NCBI RefSeq assembly: GCF_008017825.1
Contig: NZ_VRLS01000012.1
Location: 496,001 to 560,000 of the forward strand
Direction: 5' to 3'
DNA from: Mesonia sp008017825
GTDB lineage: Bacteria; Bacteroidota; Bacteroidia; Flavobacteriales; Flavobacteriaceae
Length of the DNA stretch: 64,000 nt
The notes below the pieces were generated by a model. That model was not told where the DNA came from. It made no database searches and saw only the letters and a list, made by a program, of their open reading frames with translations. This document shows positions 36,773-45,514 of the stretch, in pieces. Within the stretch, counting starts at the first letter, position 1, and every line of letters starts with the position of its first letter. The translations under genes were made by a program, and so were the position numbers.

Positions 36773-37226
36773 AAAAATACCTTCCTATACCTTAAGTGAG
36801 TTAATTGTAGTGATAATTATTACGAGTATTGTTGTGGGATTGGCATTCTCTATACTACGTTTGGTTCAGAATCAAATATTTTCTATAAGACAGAATTTTG
36901 AGAATACCACAGAAGTAAGAAAATTAGAGCAATCGCTAACTCTAGATTTTAATAGATATAAAACCATAAATTATGATCCTTTAAAAGACATCTTGTATTT
37001 TTCAACCCCGATCAATTCCACAAATTACCAATTTGAAGATGATTTTGTGGTAAAAGAGTTAGATACCTTTAGAGTTTCAATTAATAGGAAAATCTTTTAT
37101 AAAATGGGAGAAACGGTTACCGATGGAAAAATAGATGGGACAAAGTTATTCTGCTCTAAAAGATATCAATCCAGAGAATTGTTTATATTCAAACAGAATG
37201 CTGCAATAGATTATATAGAAGAATGA
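36759..37226 (+). CDS. Minor pseudopilin (GspJ/PilW-like)
   Basis: A 155-residue protein. The leader MQKIKKIPS precedes YTLSELIVVIIITSIVVGLAF, a class III prepilin helix with Glu +5 and, again, Ser at -1. The C-terminal part is beta-rich with one late cysteine. Its position before GspF and its size fit a GspJ-like component of the pseudopilus tip. Confidence 0.82.
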   Translation: MQKIKKIPSYTLSELIVVIIITSIVVGLAFSILRLVQNQIFSIRQNFENTTEVRKLEQSLTLDFNRYKTINYDPLKDILYFSTPINSTNYQFEDDFVVKELDTFRVSINRKIFYKMGETVTDGKIDGTKLFCSKRYQSRELFIFKQNAAIDYIEE

Positions 37227-38356
37227 GCTTTCGAATTAATGAGATAAAAGTAGAAGGTAAGGGAGGTGAAAATAAGACTCCAACTACCTCTATTTTAAAA
37301 AAGGAGATCGTACTCTTTGGAAATTCCTTCTCCAATAAAGTAAAAGAGGATTTTTATACAGAGTTGGGAGTACTCTTAAAAGCAGGTGTTTCTCTGAAAG
37401 AATCTTTAACACTATTAAAAAATACTCAAAAAAAGAAGATAAATAAAGAAACCCTTGAAAATGTAATTCACCAAATTATAGAAGGAAAAGGTTTTTCGGA
37501 GGCTATTCGTGAAGCAAAGTATTTTTCAGAATATGAATATTACTCCTTAAAAATTGGAGAAGAAACAGGAACTCTGGCAAAAGTGTCGGAGCAGTTAAGT
37601 GAATATTACTCTCGTAAAAATGAACAAAGAAGGAATATAATCAATGCGTTGACCTATCCGATAATTATTTTAAGCACTGCAATTTTGGTGGTGATTTTTA
37701 TGCTTCAGTTTGTGGTTCCAATGTTTCAGGATATTTTTGAACAGCAAAACGTAGAATTACCATTTATTACGCAATTTATTGTTGATGTATCTGAAAAACT
37801 TCAAAAATTTGGGTGGTTATTTTTACTTGGTACTATCTTATTTTTTATCGGTTGCATTTTTTTGAACAAAAAAGTATGGTTTAGAAAAGCGAAAGATAAA
37901 GCACTTGTAAAAATTCCATTTCTCGGAGATTTTTATAAAACGGTTTACCTATCCCAATTTACTCAAGCCGTATCCTTGTTAATGTCATCAAAGGTTCCAA
38001 TGGTTCACAGTATCCAATTGGTAAAGAAAATGATTAATTTTTATCCGTTACAAAAAGCTTTATCACAAGTTGAGAAAGATTTGCTACGAGGAGAGTCGTT
38101 AAGCAAAAGTTTAAAGGGACACCATATATTTGATGAGAAGATGATTGCTCTTGTAAAAGTAGCAGAGGAAACCAATCAAAATGAGTTTATTTTTGAAAGG
38201 CTGAATCATCAGTACAATACCCAGATGCAGCAAAAATCAAAGTTGCTTTCAACGGTTATGGAACCGTTCATAATTCTTTTTGTGGGAATCTTAGTTGGGG
38301 TAATCCTGATTGCGATGTACTTACCGATGTTTAAGTTGAGCAGTGTTTTAGGATAA
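37223..38356 (+). CDS. GspF/PilC-type inner-membrane platform protein
   Basis: A 377-residue polytopic protein with two T2SSF domains (about 40-160 and 240-350; ELGVLLKAGVSLKESLTLLKN and QFTQAVSLLMSSKVPMVHSIQLV). Membrane helices lie near 140-165, 190-212 and 345-370. It couples the ATPase to pseudopilus assembly. It overlaps the preceding gene by 4 nt (ATGA). It closes the right operon and supplies the part missing from the left one, so both operons are needed for one machine. Confidence 0.95.
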   Translation: MSFRINEIKVEGKGGENKTPTTSILKKEIVLFGNSFSNKVKEDFYTELGVLLKAGVSLKESLTLLKNTQKKKINKETLENVIHQIIEGKGFSEAIREAKYFSEYEYYSLKIGEETGTLAKVSEQLSEYYSRKNEQRRNIINALTYPIIILSTAILVVIFMLQFVVPMFQDIFEQQNVELPFITQFIVDVSEKLQKFGWLFLLGTILFFIGCIFLNKKVWFRKAKDKALVKIPFLGDFYKTVYLSQFTQAVSLLMSSKVPMVHSIQLVKKMINFYPLQKALSQVEKDLLRGESLSKSLKGHHIFDEKMIALVKVAEETNQNEFIFERLNHQYNTQMQQKSKLLSTVMEPFIILFVGILVGVILIAMYLPMFKLSSVLG

Positions 38357-38360
38357 TTGC

Positions 38361-38376
38361 GAGCATATTCAAGAGC
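38361..38376 (+). repeat. 16-bp island repeat, copy 2 (internal junction)
   Basis: GAGCATATTCAAGAGC begins 4 nt after the GspF stop codon, exactly between the secretion/RHS half and the methyltransferase half. It is identical to copy 3. Confidence 0.75.
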
Positions 38377-38454
38377 TAAAACTAAATCAGTAATTAAATT
38401 TTAAGTTATACCTGAGGTATGTGAAAATTTAATGTGGTACTATGAGAAGCTTAT

Positions 38455-40347
38455 TTAGAGTTTAATATCTATAATATTATACTTTCTTAATAAAAATCTA
38501 TTAATAGCAGATTTCCTAGTTAAGTTCATAAAATATGTTTTTTCCCCAATGGTAAAGTTAGGAATACTAAAATTTTTCACATAGTTTTTTGCTAATGCAA
38601 AATATCCACTTGAATATGGTTTGCTAGTGTTTTTGATATAGTACCAAAATATATCAGATTCTAACACTTTCTTTATAAACATAAGTTCCTCTTCATTTTC
38701 AGAAATCAAGGCGTAGCCATTATAGAATAATAAATCTTCATCGTTGGTAAATACGAAGTAGGGAGCATTGGAAATATATGGAAAAAGCAATTTAAGTCCT
38801 CGAATATTCAGTGCTTGGCTTCGACCATATGCAAACCAAGTTTCATATTTTTTATTTCCTTTATCTCTTTTTGATAATTCCTCTCGATAATGATTTAAGT
38901 AGTTATAAGCTTGGGGGAAATTTTCTCGGAAATTATCTTCTGAAATAACTTTTACTTTACGATTTTGATTATTGTAAAATAGATCATTATTATTTTCTTC
39001 AACAAAAATATAAGGAAAAATTATTTTTTCATTAAAGGTTTCTAAATCTACCTCATTTTTCAAGATATTAGGTTTTACAGCATTTCTACAAATCTCTTTC
39101 TCAATGCTATAATCTTTAGAATCTTTCTTAAAATAAAAATATTCATCATCTTCTCTAAGAGGAGTAAATAAATAAATATTATTACGAAGGGTAGCAAAAC
39201 CATTTCTAATATTAAACAAATCTCCTAGTTTTTCTCCGGAATTCTCTAACCTTTTTAAATTTAATCTTGTTCTTGCATCATCAAGCTGCCACCCATGAAA
39301 ATCATTCAAATCACCATAATCAAAATAAAGAAAATCATTCTCAGTTAAACTTCGTATATTTTTGGGTTTTGAGCTTGTGTAAATTAAATCTCCTGTTCTC
39401 TTGGATATTGAGCAAATGCAAGTATAGGTTAATCGAGATTTAAAAACTTGTTCACCGCCAAAATCTACTAATCTGAATTTTAAAGAATTTTCAGAAAAAT
39501 ACTTTCTTAAGGCTCGACCATTTAAACTTCTATAAAAATTGTTTACAGTTATATAACCTAATGTTCCGTTTTCAGCAAGCCATTTGAGACCAATTTCAAA
39601 AAAAGGAATATATAAATCTAGTTTCCCAGTAGAGGCAACTGACCAATTTTTCATAAGAGCTCTGGTGCGCTCTTCTAAGTTTGAAGAACCTACATAAGGC
39701 GGGTTGCTCAAAATAAAATTGAATCCTCCGTTTTCACTAATTGCTTTCGAATTTTCGAACCAATCAAATTCAAGAGAATCTCCATTGAATAAATTGAAAT
39801 TTATGTTTTCTTTATCCTCTCCATTAGATATAGCTAATAAAGTCAATAAAATCTTGGTACGTTCAATACTATACTCAGTTATATCAATTCCGTAAAGATT
39901 ATCTTCAATAATTTGAAGATAACTTTTACCTGTTTCTTTATTAATCTTCAGAGCATATTCAAATAAAAAACCTCCGCAACCACAAGCAATATCACAGGCA
40001 GTTAAATTTTCTAGGTTATTATAATTTTCAATAGCTTCAGACACTATATAATCTCTAATATATTTTGGAGTATAAACAGCACCATTAACAATTTTATCAC
40101 TTGGAGAAATTACAAACTCAAAAAACTCTATCAACTCTTCTAGAGTAAAACTTCTATCTTTAAAAAAGTCTAAAAACTTATTCAACACATTTATTTCTTC
40201 ATCTTCTGTAATTATATAACTATTAATTAGTTTGTTATCAATATTTTGAAAATTATTGACTTTCAAATAAGCAGAAACTAGAAGCCTGTTTATTTCTCTA
40301 ATATTACTAGAATAGTGACTTAGATATTTTAAAATATATTGATTCAT
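38455..40347 (-). CDS. N6-adenine DNA methyltransferase (Eco57I/TaqI-like, with target-recognition region)
   Basis: A 630-residue protein. GAVYTPKYIRDYIV (89-102) and the SAM motif CDIACGCGGFLFE (118-130) are followed by catalytic NPPY at 215-218. This is the gamma-type N6-adenine arrangement of TaqI and Eco57I enzymes. The second half (about 350-610) resembles a TaqI-type specificity domain (GDLFNIRNGFATLRNNIY; YFALAKNYVKNFSIP). No PD-(D/E)xK nuclease is evident and it is shorter than type IIG fusions, so it may only methylate. It is the last gene of a four-gene operon, 1 nt after the HHDRH gene. Confidence 0.88.
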   Translation of the reverse strand: MNQYILKYLSHYSSNIREINRLLVSAYLKVNNFQNIDNKLINSYIITEDEEINVLNKFLDFFKDRSFTLEELIEFFEFVISPSDKIVNGAVYTPKYIRDYIVSEAIENYNNLENLTACDIACGCGGFLFEYALKINKETGKSYLQIIEDNLYGIDITEYSIERTKILLTLLAISNGEDKENINFNLFNGDSLEFDWFENSKAISENGGFNFILSNPPYVGSSNLEERTRALMKNWSVASTGKLDLYIPFFEIGLKWLAENGTLGYITVNNFYRSLNGRALRKYFSENSLKFRLVDFGGEQVFKSRLTYTCICSISKRTGDLIYTSSKPKNIRSLTENDFLYFDYGDLNDFHGWQLDDARTRLNLKRLENSGEKLGDLFNIRNGFATLRNNIYLFTPLREDDEYFYFKKDSKDYSIEKEICRNAVKPNILKNEVDLETFNEKIIFPYIFVEENNNDLFYNNQNRKVKVISEDNFRENFPQAYNYLNHYREELSKRDKGNKKYETWFAYGRSQALNIRGLKLLFPYISNAPYFVFTNDEDLLFYNGYALISENEEELMFIKKVLESDIFWYYIKNTSKPYSSGYFALAKNYVKNFSIPNFTIGEKTYFMNLTRKSAINRFLLRKYNIIDIKL

Positions 40348-40348
40348 T

Positions 40349-41062
40349 CTAACTTAAATACAGAGGAAAAACTTTTTCTAATGTAAAATCTTCGTGCACA
40401 TAGGTTGAGTCAAATGCTTTAAAATAAGGTGTCCATAATCTTTCTTGTGCTCTTTTTATGATGCTCTGATAATCAAAATCTTTTAATAATGATTTTACGA
40501 AAGGGTATTGCTTATTATTAAAATAGTTTGCTATGATAAAATGGAAACCTAAAAAAATATCCATAGGAGGATGAGGTATTCTTGGACAAGACAGAACTGA
40601 CATTTCTTCATCAATTAGTTCCATTTTTTTTCCGCCAAATTGAAAATGATATACAGGATGAGTAAATTTTACATTAGCAATATTGGAATGCCTGTCGTGA
40701 TGCCAACTACTAGTATATGATTTAGCTGTATCTTTTGTACTCTTATATACAGAAATATTAATATCAAAATAATAGCCGTGGAGGGGATCACAGTCGCCAT
40801 TTACTTCATCTTTTACCATTAACATATGATCAAGAAATACTTGACAGTAATTTAGATCATCAGGTCTTGTTCCTGGTATTCTACCTGTAATATAAAATGC
40901 TAAATTCTCAATTTTATACTCAATTTGTTCCTTTCCATCTATTTTATCAAGCAAAGTATCTAATTCTGAAAAATCACCAGTAACTTTTTCTCTCTTTAAT
41001 AATTTTATAAATACTGATAAGTCATTCCTGAAAATTCTTAAATCCCAATTACTCATCTGCAT
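40349..41062 (-). CDS. Uncharacterised HHDRH-motif protein of the GHKL/methyltransferase operon
   Basis: A 237-residue soluble protein (start at 41062, or the ATG at 41056). I do not recognise the family. Striking features are SSWHHDRHSN (H121, H122, D123, R124, H125), HPVYHFQFGG (135-144) and SCPRIPHPPMDIFLGFHF (158-174). These could build a metal or phosphoester-handling site, but this is inference. It overlaps the receiver gene by 14 nt and is followed 1 nt later by the methyltransferase. That coupling makes it a core part of the system, possibly its effector. Confidence 0.7.
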   Translation of the reverse strand: MQMSNWDLRIFRNDLSVFIKLLKREKVTGDFSELDTLLDKIDGKEQIEYKIENLAFYITGRIPGTRPDDLNYCQVFLDHMLMVKDEVNGDCDPLHGYYFDINISVYKSTKDTAKSYTSSWHHDRHSNIANVKFTHPVYHFQFGGKKMELIDEEMSVLSCPRIPHPPMDIFLGFHFIIANYFNNKQYPFVKSLLKDFDYQSIIKRAQERLWTPYFKAFDSTYVHEDFTLEKVFPLYLS

Positions 41063-42116
41063 TCAATTTTTTAGCTAACTCACGAATCATTTTTTTATCA
41101 ATTTTACTCATTTGATTTTTAAATTTTTCATTACTTATTAGAGCTGAATCAATAGATAAATATTCTTTTTCTTGCCAAGAAAGGTAATCTTTTATTAATT
41201 CCACACCATCAAATGGATCTATTGGTTTTTTAGAATGCTTGCATATAGTCCAAAAATTAGAACTATTGGAAAACTTAGTTTTACGGGATGCTTTTAGCTC
41301 AGTTATATTTAATTTCTCAATTATTAATTGAACCCTTTCTTCCGCGTTTAATCTTCTTATAGGAGTATCTGAAGAAATATTTTTTTCCCACCAAACATTT
41401 ATCTTTTCCATCCACCAGCGATCTTTTATATCAGAAAATACACCAGTATATTTACTCTCTTTAAGACTGTATAACACTTTATGCCAATCTGGTGAATTCA
41501 AGGAAATACCTAACCTTGCAGCCAAAACATCTTCGCCAATGGTTAAACCAATTGAAGAAATAATATCTTCATAAATTAATGAGCTGACTTTGTATATATT
41601 TTTTTGGATCCTCCCTAAATTCAAAGTTATTCTAGAATTTATTTTATCTTCTTTATCTAAACCTAGGGAAATTAATAAGCTTTTGTCGGATTTAATTTTA
41701 GAGTAAGCTTTTATGAAGGATTTTAGTTTACTACCAAATTCCTTCTTATGAGAAGTAAACTCTTGCTTTGTTATTGTAAAATCAAACAAATCTTGACTTG
41801 TAAAGTCTTTTTTATAGTTGTTTATATAAATTGTCTGATTGGACATTAAAATTATAGGGATATCTAGAGTGTCTTTTACGTGAATAGTTCGTACGAATTG
41901 GGCTATGGTTGGAGCATCAAAACAGGCAGAATCACCATCCCCGGCTGTAAGTTTATAATCTAGTATCAAAGCATTTATACCGTCCTTAACCTTTATTTCA
42001 ATCTCCTTAAAATCATTAGTAGGTTTGTGGGTGATTACCTCAAAACCGATACTTTCAAAATCTTTTTTTCTACTTTCTGGATTTTGATCGTCGATATACA
42101 ATATTTTATAAGCCAT
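41049..42116 (-). CDS. Receiver-domain protein with large unknown C-terminal region
   Basis: A 355-residue protein. Residues 1-130 form a receiver-like domain with acidic residues D9-D10 (ILYIDDQNP) and probable phosphoacceptor D53 (ALILDYKL). The loop after D53 has an unusual acidic insertion (TAGDGDSACFDAPT). The C-terminal 220 residues are helical and match no standard output domain I recognise; there is no obvious DNA-binding helix-turn-helix. It overlaps the kinase gene by 11 nt and the next gene by 14 nt. It is probably the phosphotransfer partner of the upstream GHKL protein. Confidence 0.78.
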   Translation of the reverse strand: MAYKILYIDDQNPESRKKDFESIGFEVITHKPTNDFKEIEIKVKDGINALILDYKLTAGDGDSACFDAPTIAQFVRTIHVKDTLDIPIILMSNQTIYINNYKKDFTSQDLFDFTITKQEFTSHKKEFGSKLKSFIKAYSKIKSDKSLLISLGLDKEDKINSRITLNLGRIQKNIYKVSSLIYEDIISSIGLTIGEDVLAARLGISLNSPDWHKVLYSLKESKYTGVFSDIKDRWWMEKINVWWEKNISSDTPIRRLNAEERVQLIIEKLNITELKASRKTKFSNSSNFWTICKHSKKPIDPFDGVELIKDYLSWQEKEYLSIDSALISNEKFKNQMSKIDKKMIRELAKKLNADE

Positions 42117-44418
42117 AACTATCTAGTTCTTTTTCAGTTGCCGCTGGGACTTCAACTCTAATTGTCGTACTGAATCCTTGTTTAGGTGAAGCAACCTTTA
42201 TATTTCCTCTGTAATTTGAAATAATATCTTTCACAATTTTTAATCCTAAACCTGTACCTGTTATTTCATTACTTTCGTCAATCTCATCAAGATTAATTTG
42301 TGAGGTAGTTGTGAAAAACTCTTCAAAAATCTTTTCTTCATTCTCTTCAGAAATTCCATCTCCAGTATCAGAAAATTCCAAGTATACAAATTTTCCTTCA
42401 AGTCCACACTCTATTTTTATTTCACCTGTTTTTTTTGTTCTTTTTATTGCTTTTTTTGAATTGGTATAAAAATTAAATAAAATGGAAGACCATTCTGATG
42501 GATGCATTGGTAAAGTATATAAATAGTAACCGTTTCGGATAGGCTTATCAAATTTTATGTTACTTTTTGAGGAATCGTTACAAATAGATTTCCAAAATTT
42601 CTCTGCGCTGTTCTGAATTTCAATAGGTTTCAACTCTCTTACAACATTCTGAGAAATAACATTATCAAAATATGATGTATAACTTCTAAAAGTTGCTACA
42701 TTTTGTTCTAATATTAAAACTCTTTCTAATATCACAGAATCAGAGCGGAGCTTCTCTAAAAGGAAATTAATATCAGACTCCATATTAATTAAATAATCTC
42801 TAACTTCATGAATAAATTGCCCTATAGTAATTCCAACACTACTTAAAACTCGAAGCATAGACTTTTCTTTCAGCATTTTGCTAGTTTCTACTTTCTGTAA
42901 CTCAGCTACCTCTCTAATATCCTCTTTAAGTTTTTTTAATCTTTTCTTTCTTCTGCTCTTAACTTGAATATTTCCCTCTTCTTTTTCTAATTCGATATCT
43001 AAAGATTCTAAAGTATGTGCTATATCCTTGATACGAACCTCAATTTTTTCATACAGCTTCCCTTCTTTTTTCTGACCAGAGACGATTTTAATATTTCTTA
43101 CTTCAGCAACTTTTAAAATACAGGTCATTAAAGTTCTATAAACAAAATTTTGTAATTGAATTAACGCCTCATTTTCTAAAAGTCCTTCCCTACTTGAAGT
43201 TTCATTAAAAATTTTTTCCGTATCAGTCAATTCAACAAATCCAAAAAAATTCAAATTACCATGAACTGGTAGAATAGATCTTTTTTTAACAGACTCATCT
43301 AGATATAGCCAATCATTGCCTGGCTCACCATAAGGTAAAACTCTAAATCCATTTCTGTACAATCTAATTCCACCTGAAGTCCTTGCAGCTTTTTTTATAC
43401 TAGATTCTTGCATTTTAGGAATTAAACCTGCGTTGTATACAAAATAATAAGCCTTAAAACGGACTTTTTTGAGTTGAGAAAAAGGTGTAGTCATGTTATC
43501 TGGATCACTACCTATCTCACCATATTCTTCAATATTCAGTTTTTTACTAATAACCGAATAAATACCCAATCCCTTTTTGTCTATCCACCCTTCGATTTCT
43601 GCCAATGCATGATCATAAATCATTTTATTTTCATCGGCAATTATTATTGCTTTATCTCCTTCAATTTTTTTAAAAACTGTTTTAAATCCAGGGTCTACAA
43701 TCTCATTTTGGGTTTCGTCAATCCCCTTTTCATCAGATAGGGGGAAAGGTTGTATTATAGCACTTACATATCTATAAATACGCTTTATTGCTGCCTGTGT
43801 CCATCTGTCTTTTAAGCCTTCTATTTTTAAAGTAGTACCCTCTTCTTTTCTTTTAGGAACTGAAATTATTTTATTAGTGATGCTAGCTAAATCTATATCT
43901 CCTTTATAATCTGACCAATTGATTGTTAATACTAGAGCATTGTTATTACTTACAGTCTGAGTAGTGATGGTAAGTTTTTCTCCTAATCTTTGAACGGCAA
44001 ATCTTCCAATACCCTTTTGACCAGCTCTTTTCCTATTATACCTTTCAGATAACGGATAGCGTAACTTATCAGTAGAAGAAATCCTCATAAAACCATTAAT
44101 AAGCTGACTTTTGGTCATTCCTAACCCATCATCTTCAATAAACAATATTCCTCCGATTGAATCAGAGTTTTTAAATTTCAATGTTACTTTTTTTGCATCA
44201 GCATCATAAGAGTTTTTTACTAATTCCGATACAGCAGTCTCTTGCCTGGCGACCAATTCAGTTCCTAATCTATCTATTACACCTGCATCTACAGAAAAAC
44301 GAATGTTATCTTCATCAAAACTAGCTAATTTTGAAGAAAGCTCTAAAATTTTAGAATAATTAGAAGGCTCTTCAGCTAATGTTTTAGCTAAATCACTTCG
44401 TACTTTTTTTTCATCCAT
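42106..44418 (-). CDS. Double-GHKL protein: MORC/Hsp90-like ATPase fused to histidine kinase
   Basis: A 770-residue cytoplasmic protein without membrane helices. The N-terminal GHL ATPase has AVSELVKNSYDADA (62-75), EDDGLGM (95-101) and GQKGIGRFAVQRLG (133-146), as in MutL, Hsp90 and MORC proteins. A coiled coil (about 455-520) leads to a HisKA-like helix with H537 (GQFIHEVRDYL) and a second, kinase-type ATPase (ILFNFYTNSKKAI; LEFSDTGDGIS; GTGLGLKIVKDI). GHKL ATPases of this sort are known beside restriction-modification genes. It heads the operon leading to a receiver protein and a DNA methyltransferase. Confidence 0.87.
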   Translation of the reverse strand: MDEKKVRSDLAKTLAEEPSNYSKILELSSKLASFDEDNIRFSVDAGVIDRLGTELVARQETAVSELVKNSYDADAKKVTLKFKNSDSIGGILFIEDDGLGMTKSQLINGFMRISSTDKLRYPLSERYNRKRAGQKGIGRFAVQRLGEKLTITTQTVSNNNALVLTINWSDYKGDIDLASITNKIISVPKRKEEGTTLKIEGLKDRWTQAAIKRIYRYVSAIIQPFPLSDEKGIDETQNEIVDPGFKTVFKKIEGDKAIIIADENKMIYDHALAEIEGWIDKKGLGIYSVISKKLNIEEYGEIGSDPDNMTTPFSQLKKVRFKAYYFVYNAGLIPKMQESSIKKAARTSGGIRLYRNGFRVLPYGEPGNDWLYLDESVKKRSILPVHGNLNFFGFVELTDTEKIFNETSSREGLLENEALIQLQNFVYRTLMTCILKVAEVRNIKIVSGQKKEGKLYEKIEVRIKDIAHTLESLDIELEKEEGNIQVKSRRKKRLKKLKEDIREVAELQKVETSKMLKEKSMLRVLSSVGITIGQFIHEVRDYLINMESDINFLLEKLRSDSVILERVLILEQNVATFRSYTSYFDNVISQNVVRELKPIEIQNSAEKFWKSICNDSSKSNIKFDKPIRNGYYLYTLPMHPSEWSSILFNFYTNSKKAIKRTKKTGEIKIECGLEGKFVYLEFSDTGDGISEENEEKIFEEFFTTTSQINLDEIDESNEITGTGLGLKIVKDIISNYRGNIKVASPKQGFSTTIRVEVPAATEKELDSYGL

Positions 44419-44432
44419 ACGTGGAATTTTAT

Positions 44433-44440
44433 CAAAATTA
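44433..44440 (-). promoter_or_regulatory. Candidate -7 box of the GHKL/methyltransferase operon
   Basis: Read on the minus strand the octamer is TAATTTTG, an exact TAnnTTTG match 14 nt before the start codon at 44418. A -33 TTG lies 26 nt upstream, a little too far. Confidence 0.45.
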
Positions 44441-44561
44441 AAAAAGGTATCGTTTTTACATTAGTGCAATTAACGAAATCTTTTTTTAAAATTATCCCAT
44501 TCTTCGTAGCTTAAACTATTGGGGTGTTTATTTTCTGTAAAGAAATACAGGATATTTAAAC

Positions 44562-45152
44562 TCAATCTAAAAACTTCAAATTTGGAAAACCAGAAGTTCT
44601 CACTACTTTTTGATTACGATAATACCCCCTATTATGGTAATAACAGTCCAAACAACCTTCCTGATACAGCTGTTTTGTCCAATTGGTTATGCTCTCTACA
44701 CTCACATTTAACTTATCTGCGCTATATTGTCTTGAAGCAAAGTAATTTCTTTGCGACCTACTGATCGAATTGTATTCACCATAAAGAAGCTTTGCTCCCG
44801 TAGACAGTTGCTCATTTTGGTAAACCCAGGGGTAAATATATGCCATCATATCGTTTTGATCAAGATAGTTCTGTGCTAAATCAGATAAATAATATTTTCT
44901 TCCTTCTCTGTGTAGAAATCCTTTATTTACGAGCTGTTTTCGTGCCTTAGAGACGAGATTAGGATGAAGCTGGAGCGTTTGCCCAATTGCTTTGTTGGTA
45001 TAGCAATTATAACCTTCTTTTTCGAGCAAGTTAAAATCGATGCCCAATAGGTATTTTTCATTGAGACTGAGTTCTGCTTCCGCTAAAATTTCTACAGGAA
45101 TTCTTAAGGTAAGTTGCTTCTTACCTTCTTTCTTGGGATGGTTGGCTTTCAT
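44562..45152 (-). CDS. Double winged-helix DNA-binding protein, candidate replication initiator
   Basis: A 196-residue basic protein. One helix-turn-helix lies at about 50-90 (NKAIGQTLQLHPNLVSKARKQLVNKGFLHREG) and a second winged-helix-like segment at about 135-170 (SADKLNVSVESITNWTKQLYQEGCLDCYY). Two winged helices are the layout of iteron-binding plasmid initiators, and iteron-like repeats lie immediately upstream. The primary sequence does not itself prove a Rep function; a transcription regulator is the alternative. Confidence 0.65.
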   Translation of the reverse strand: MKANHPKKEGKKQLTLRIPVEILAEAELSLNEKYLLGIDFNLLEKEGYNCYTNKAIGQTLQLHPNLVSKARKQLVNKGFLHREGRKYYLSDLAQNYLDQNDMMAYIYPWVYQNEQLSTGAKLLYGEYNSISRSQRNYFASRQYSADKLNVSVESITNWTKQLYQEGCLDCYYHNRGYYRNQKVVRTSGFPNLKFLD

Positions 45153-45243
45153 TAGTTTATCATTTTAAAGGGAGGCTTATTTACGTGCAGGTAAAGCTTC
45201 CCTTTTCCTTTTATAACCTAACCATACCCCCTAAATTTTATAC

Positions 45244-45368
45244 AACACCTATTTTGCACCTCTATTTATTTAATGTAATAAATTTGAATACTAGAATATC
45301 TAAAGAACACCGATTTTGCACTTCCATAAACACCAATCTTGCATCTCCATAACACCTATTAGCCACTT
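45244..45368. repeat. Iteron-like repeats (four copies)
   Basis: Copies of AACACCnATtTTGCAcnTCCAT start at 45244, 45306, 45329 and 45351. The last three are in tandem at 23 and 22 bp, close to two helical turns, and the fourth is degenerate. They fill part of the 362-bp gene-free stretch between two DNA-binding-protein genes. Such spacing is typical of iterons bound by plasmid initiators. Confidence 0.7.
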
Positions 45369-45406
45369 ATAAGAAAAGATTGAAGGAAGAATAAGAAGAA
45401 AAGAAG

Positions 45407-45439
45407 TAATATGTATTTGAACAAGTCAAATACATATTA
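45407..45439. repeat. Perfect 14-bp inverted repeat next to the iterons
   Basis: TAATATGTATTTGA (45407-45420) and its exact complement (45426-45439) flank ACAAG. It may be an initiator/operator dyad or an origin structure. It lacks a T run, so it is not a typical terminator. Confidence 0.7.
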
Positions 45440-45514
45440 AGTATATAGTATTACAGAAAAGCAGGTAATCCATTTTCTTCGAAAATGTACCACCCGTTTT
45501 CCGTAGTTTCAAAT

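Noticed and set aside
38455..40347. Type IIG restriction-modification fusion
   Set aside because: No nuclease motif is seen in the N-terminal 85 residues and the length (630) is well short of the usual fusion. Kept as methyltransferase only.
38455..44418. Identity with a known two-component-style defence system such as Detocs
   Set aside because: The kinase here has an N-terminal GHL ATPase and the operon ends in a DNA methyltransferase and an HHDRH protein. This does not match the Detocs gene set as I know it.
45244..45368. Short tandem repeats that could suggest a CRISPR array
   Set aside because: Only four imperfect copies, spaced 22-23 bp without unique spacers of 30 bp or more, and no cas genes. 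The iteron explanation fits better.
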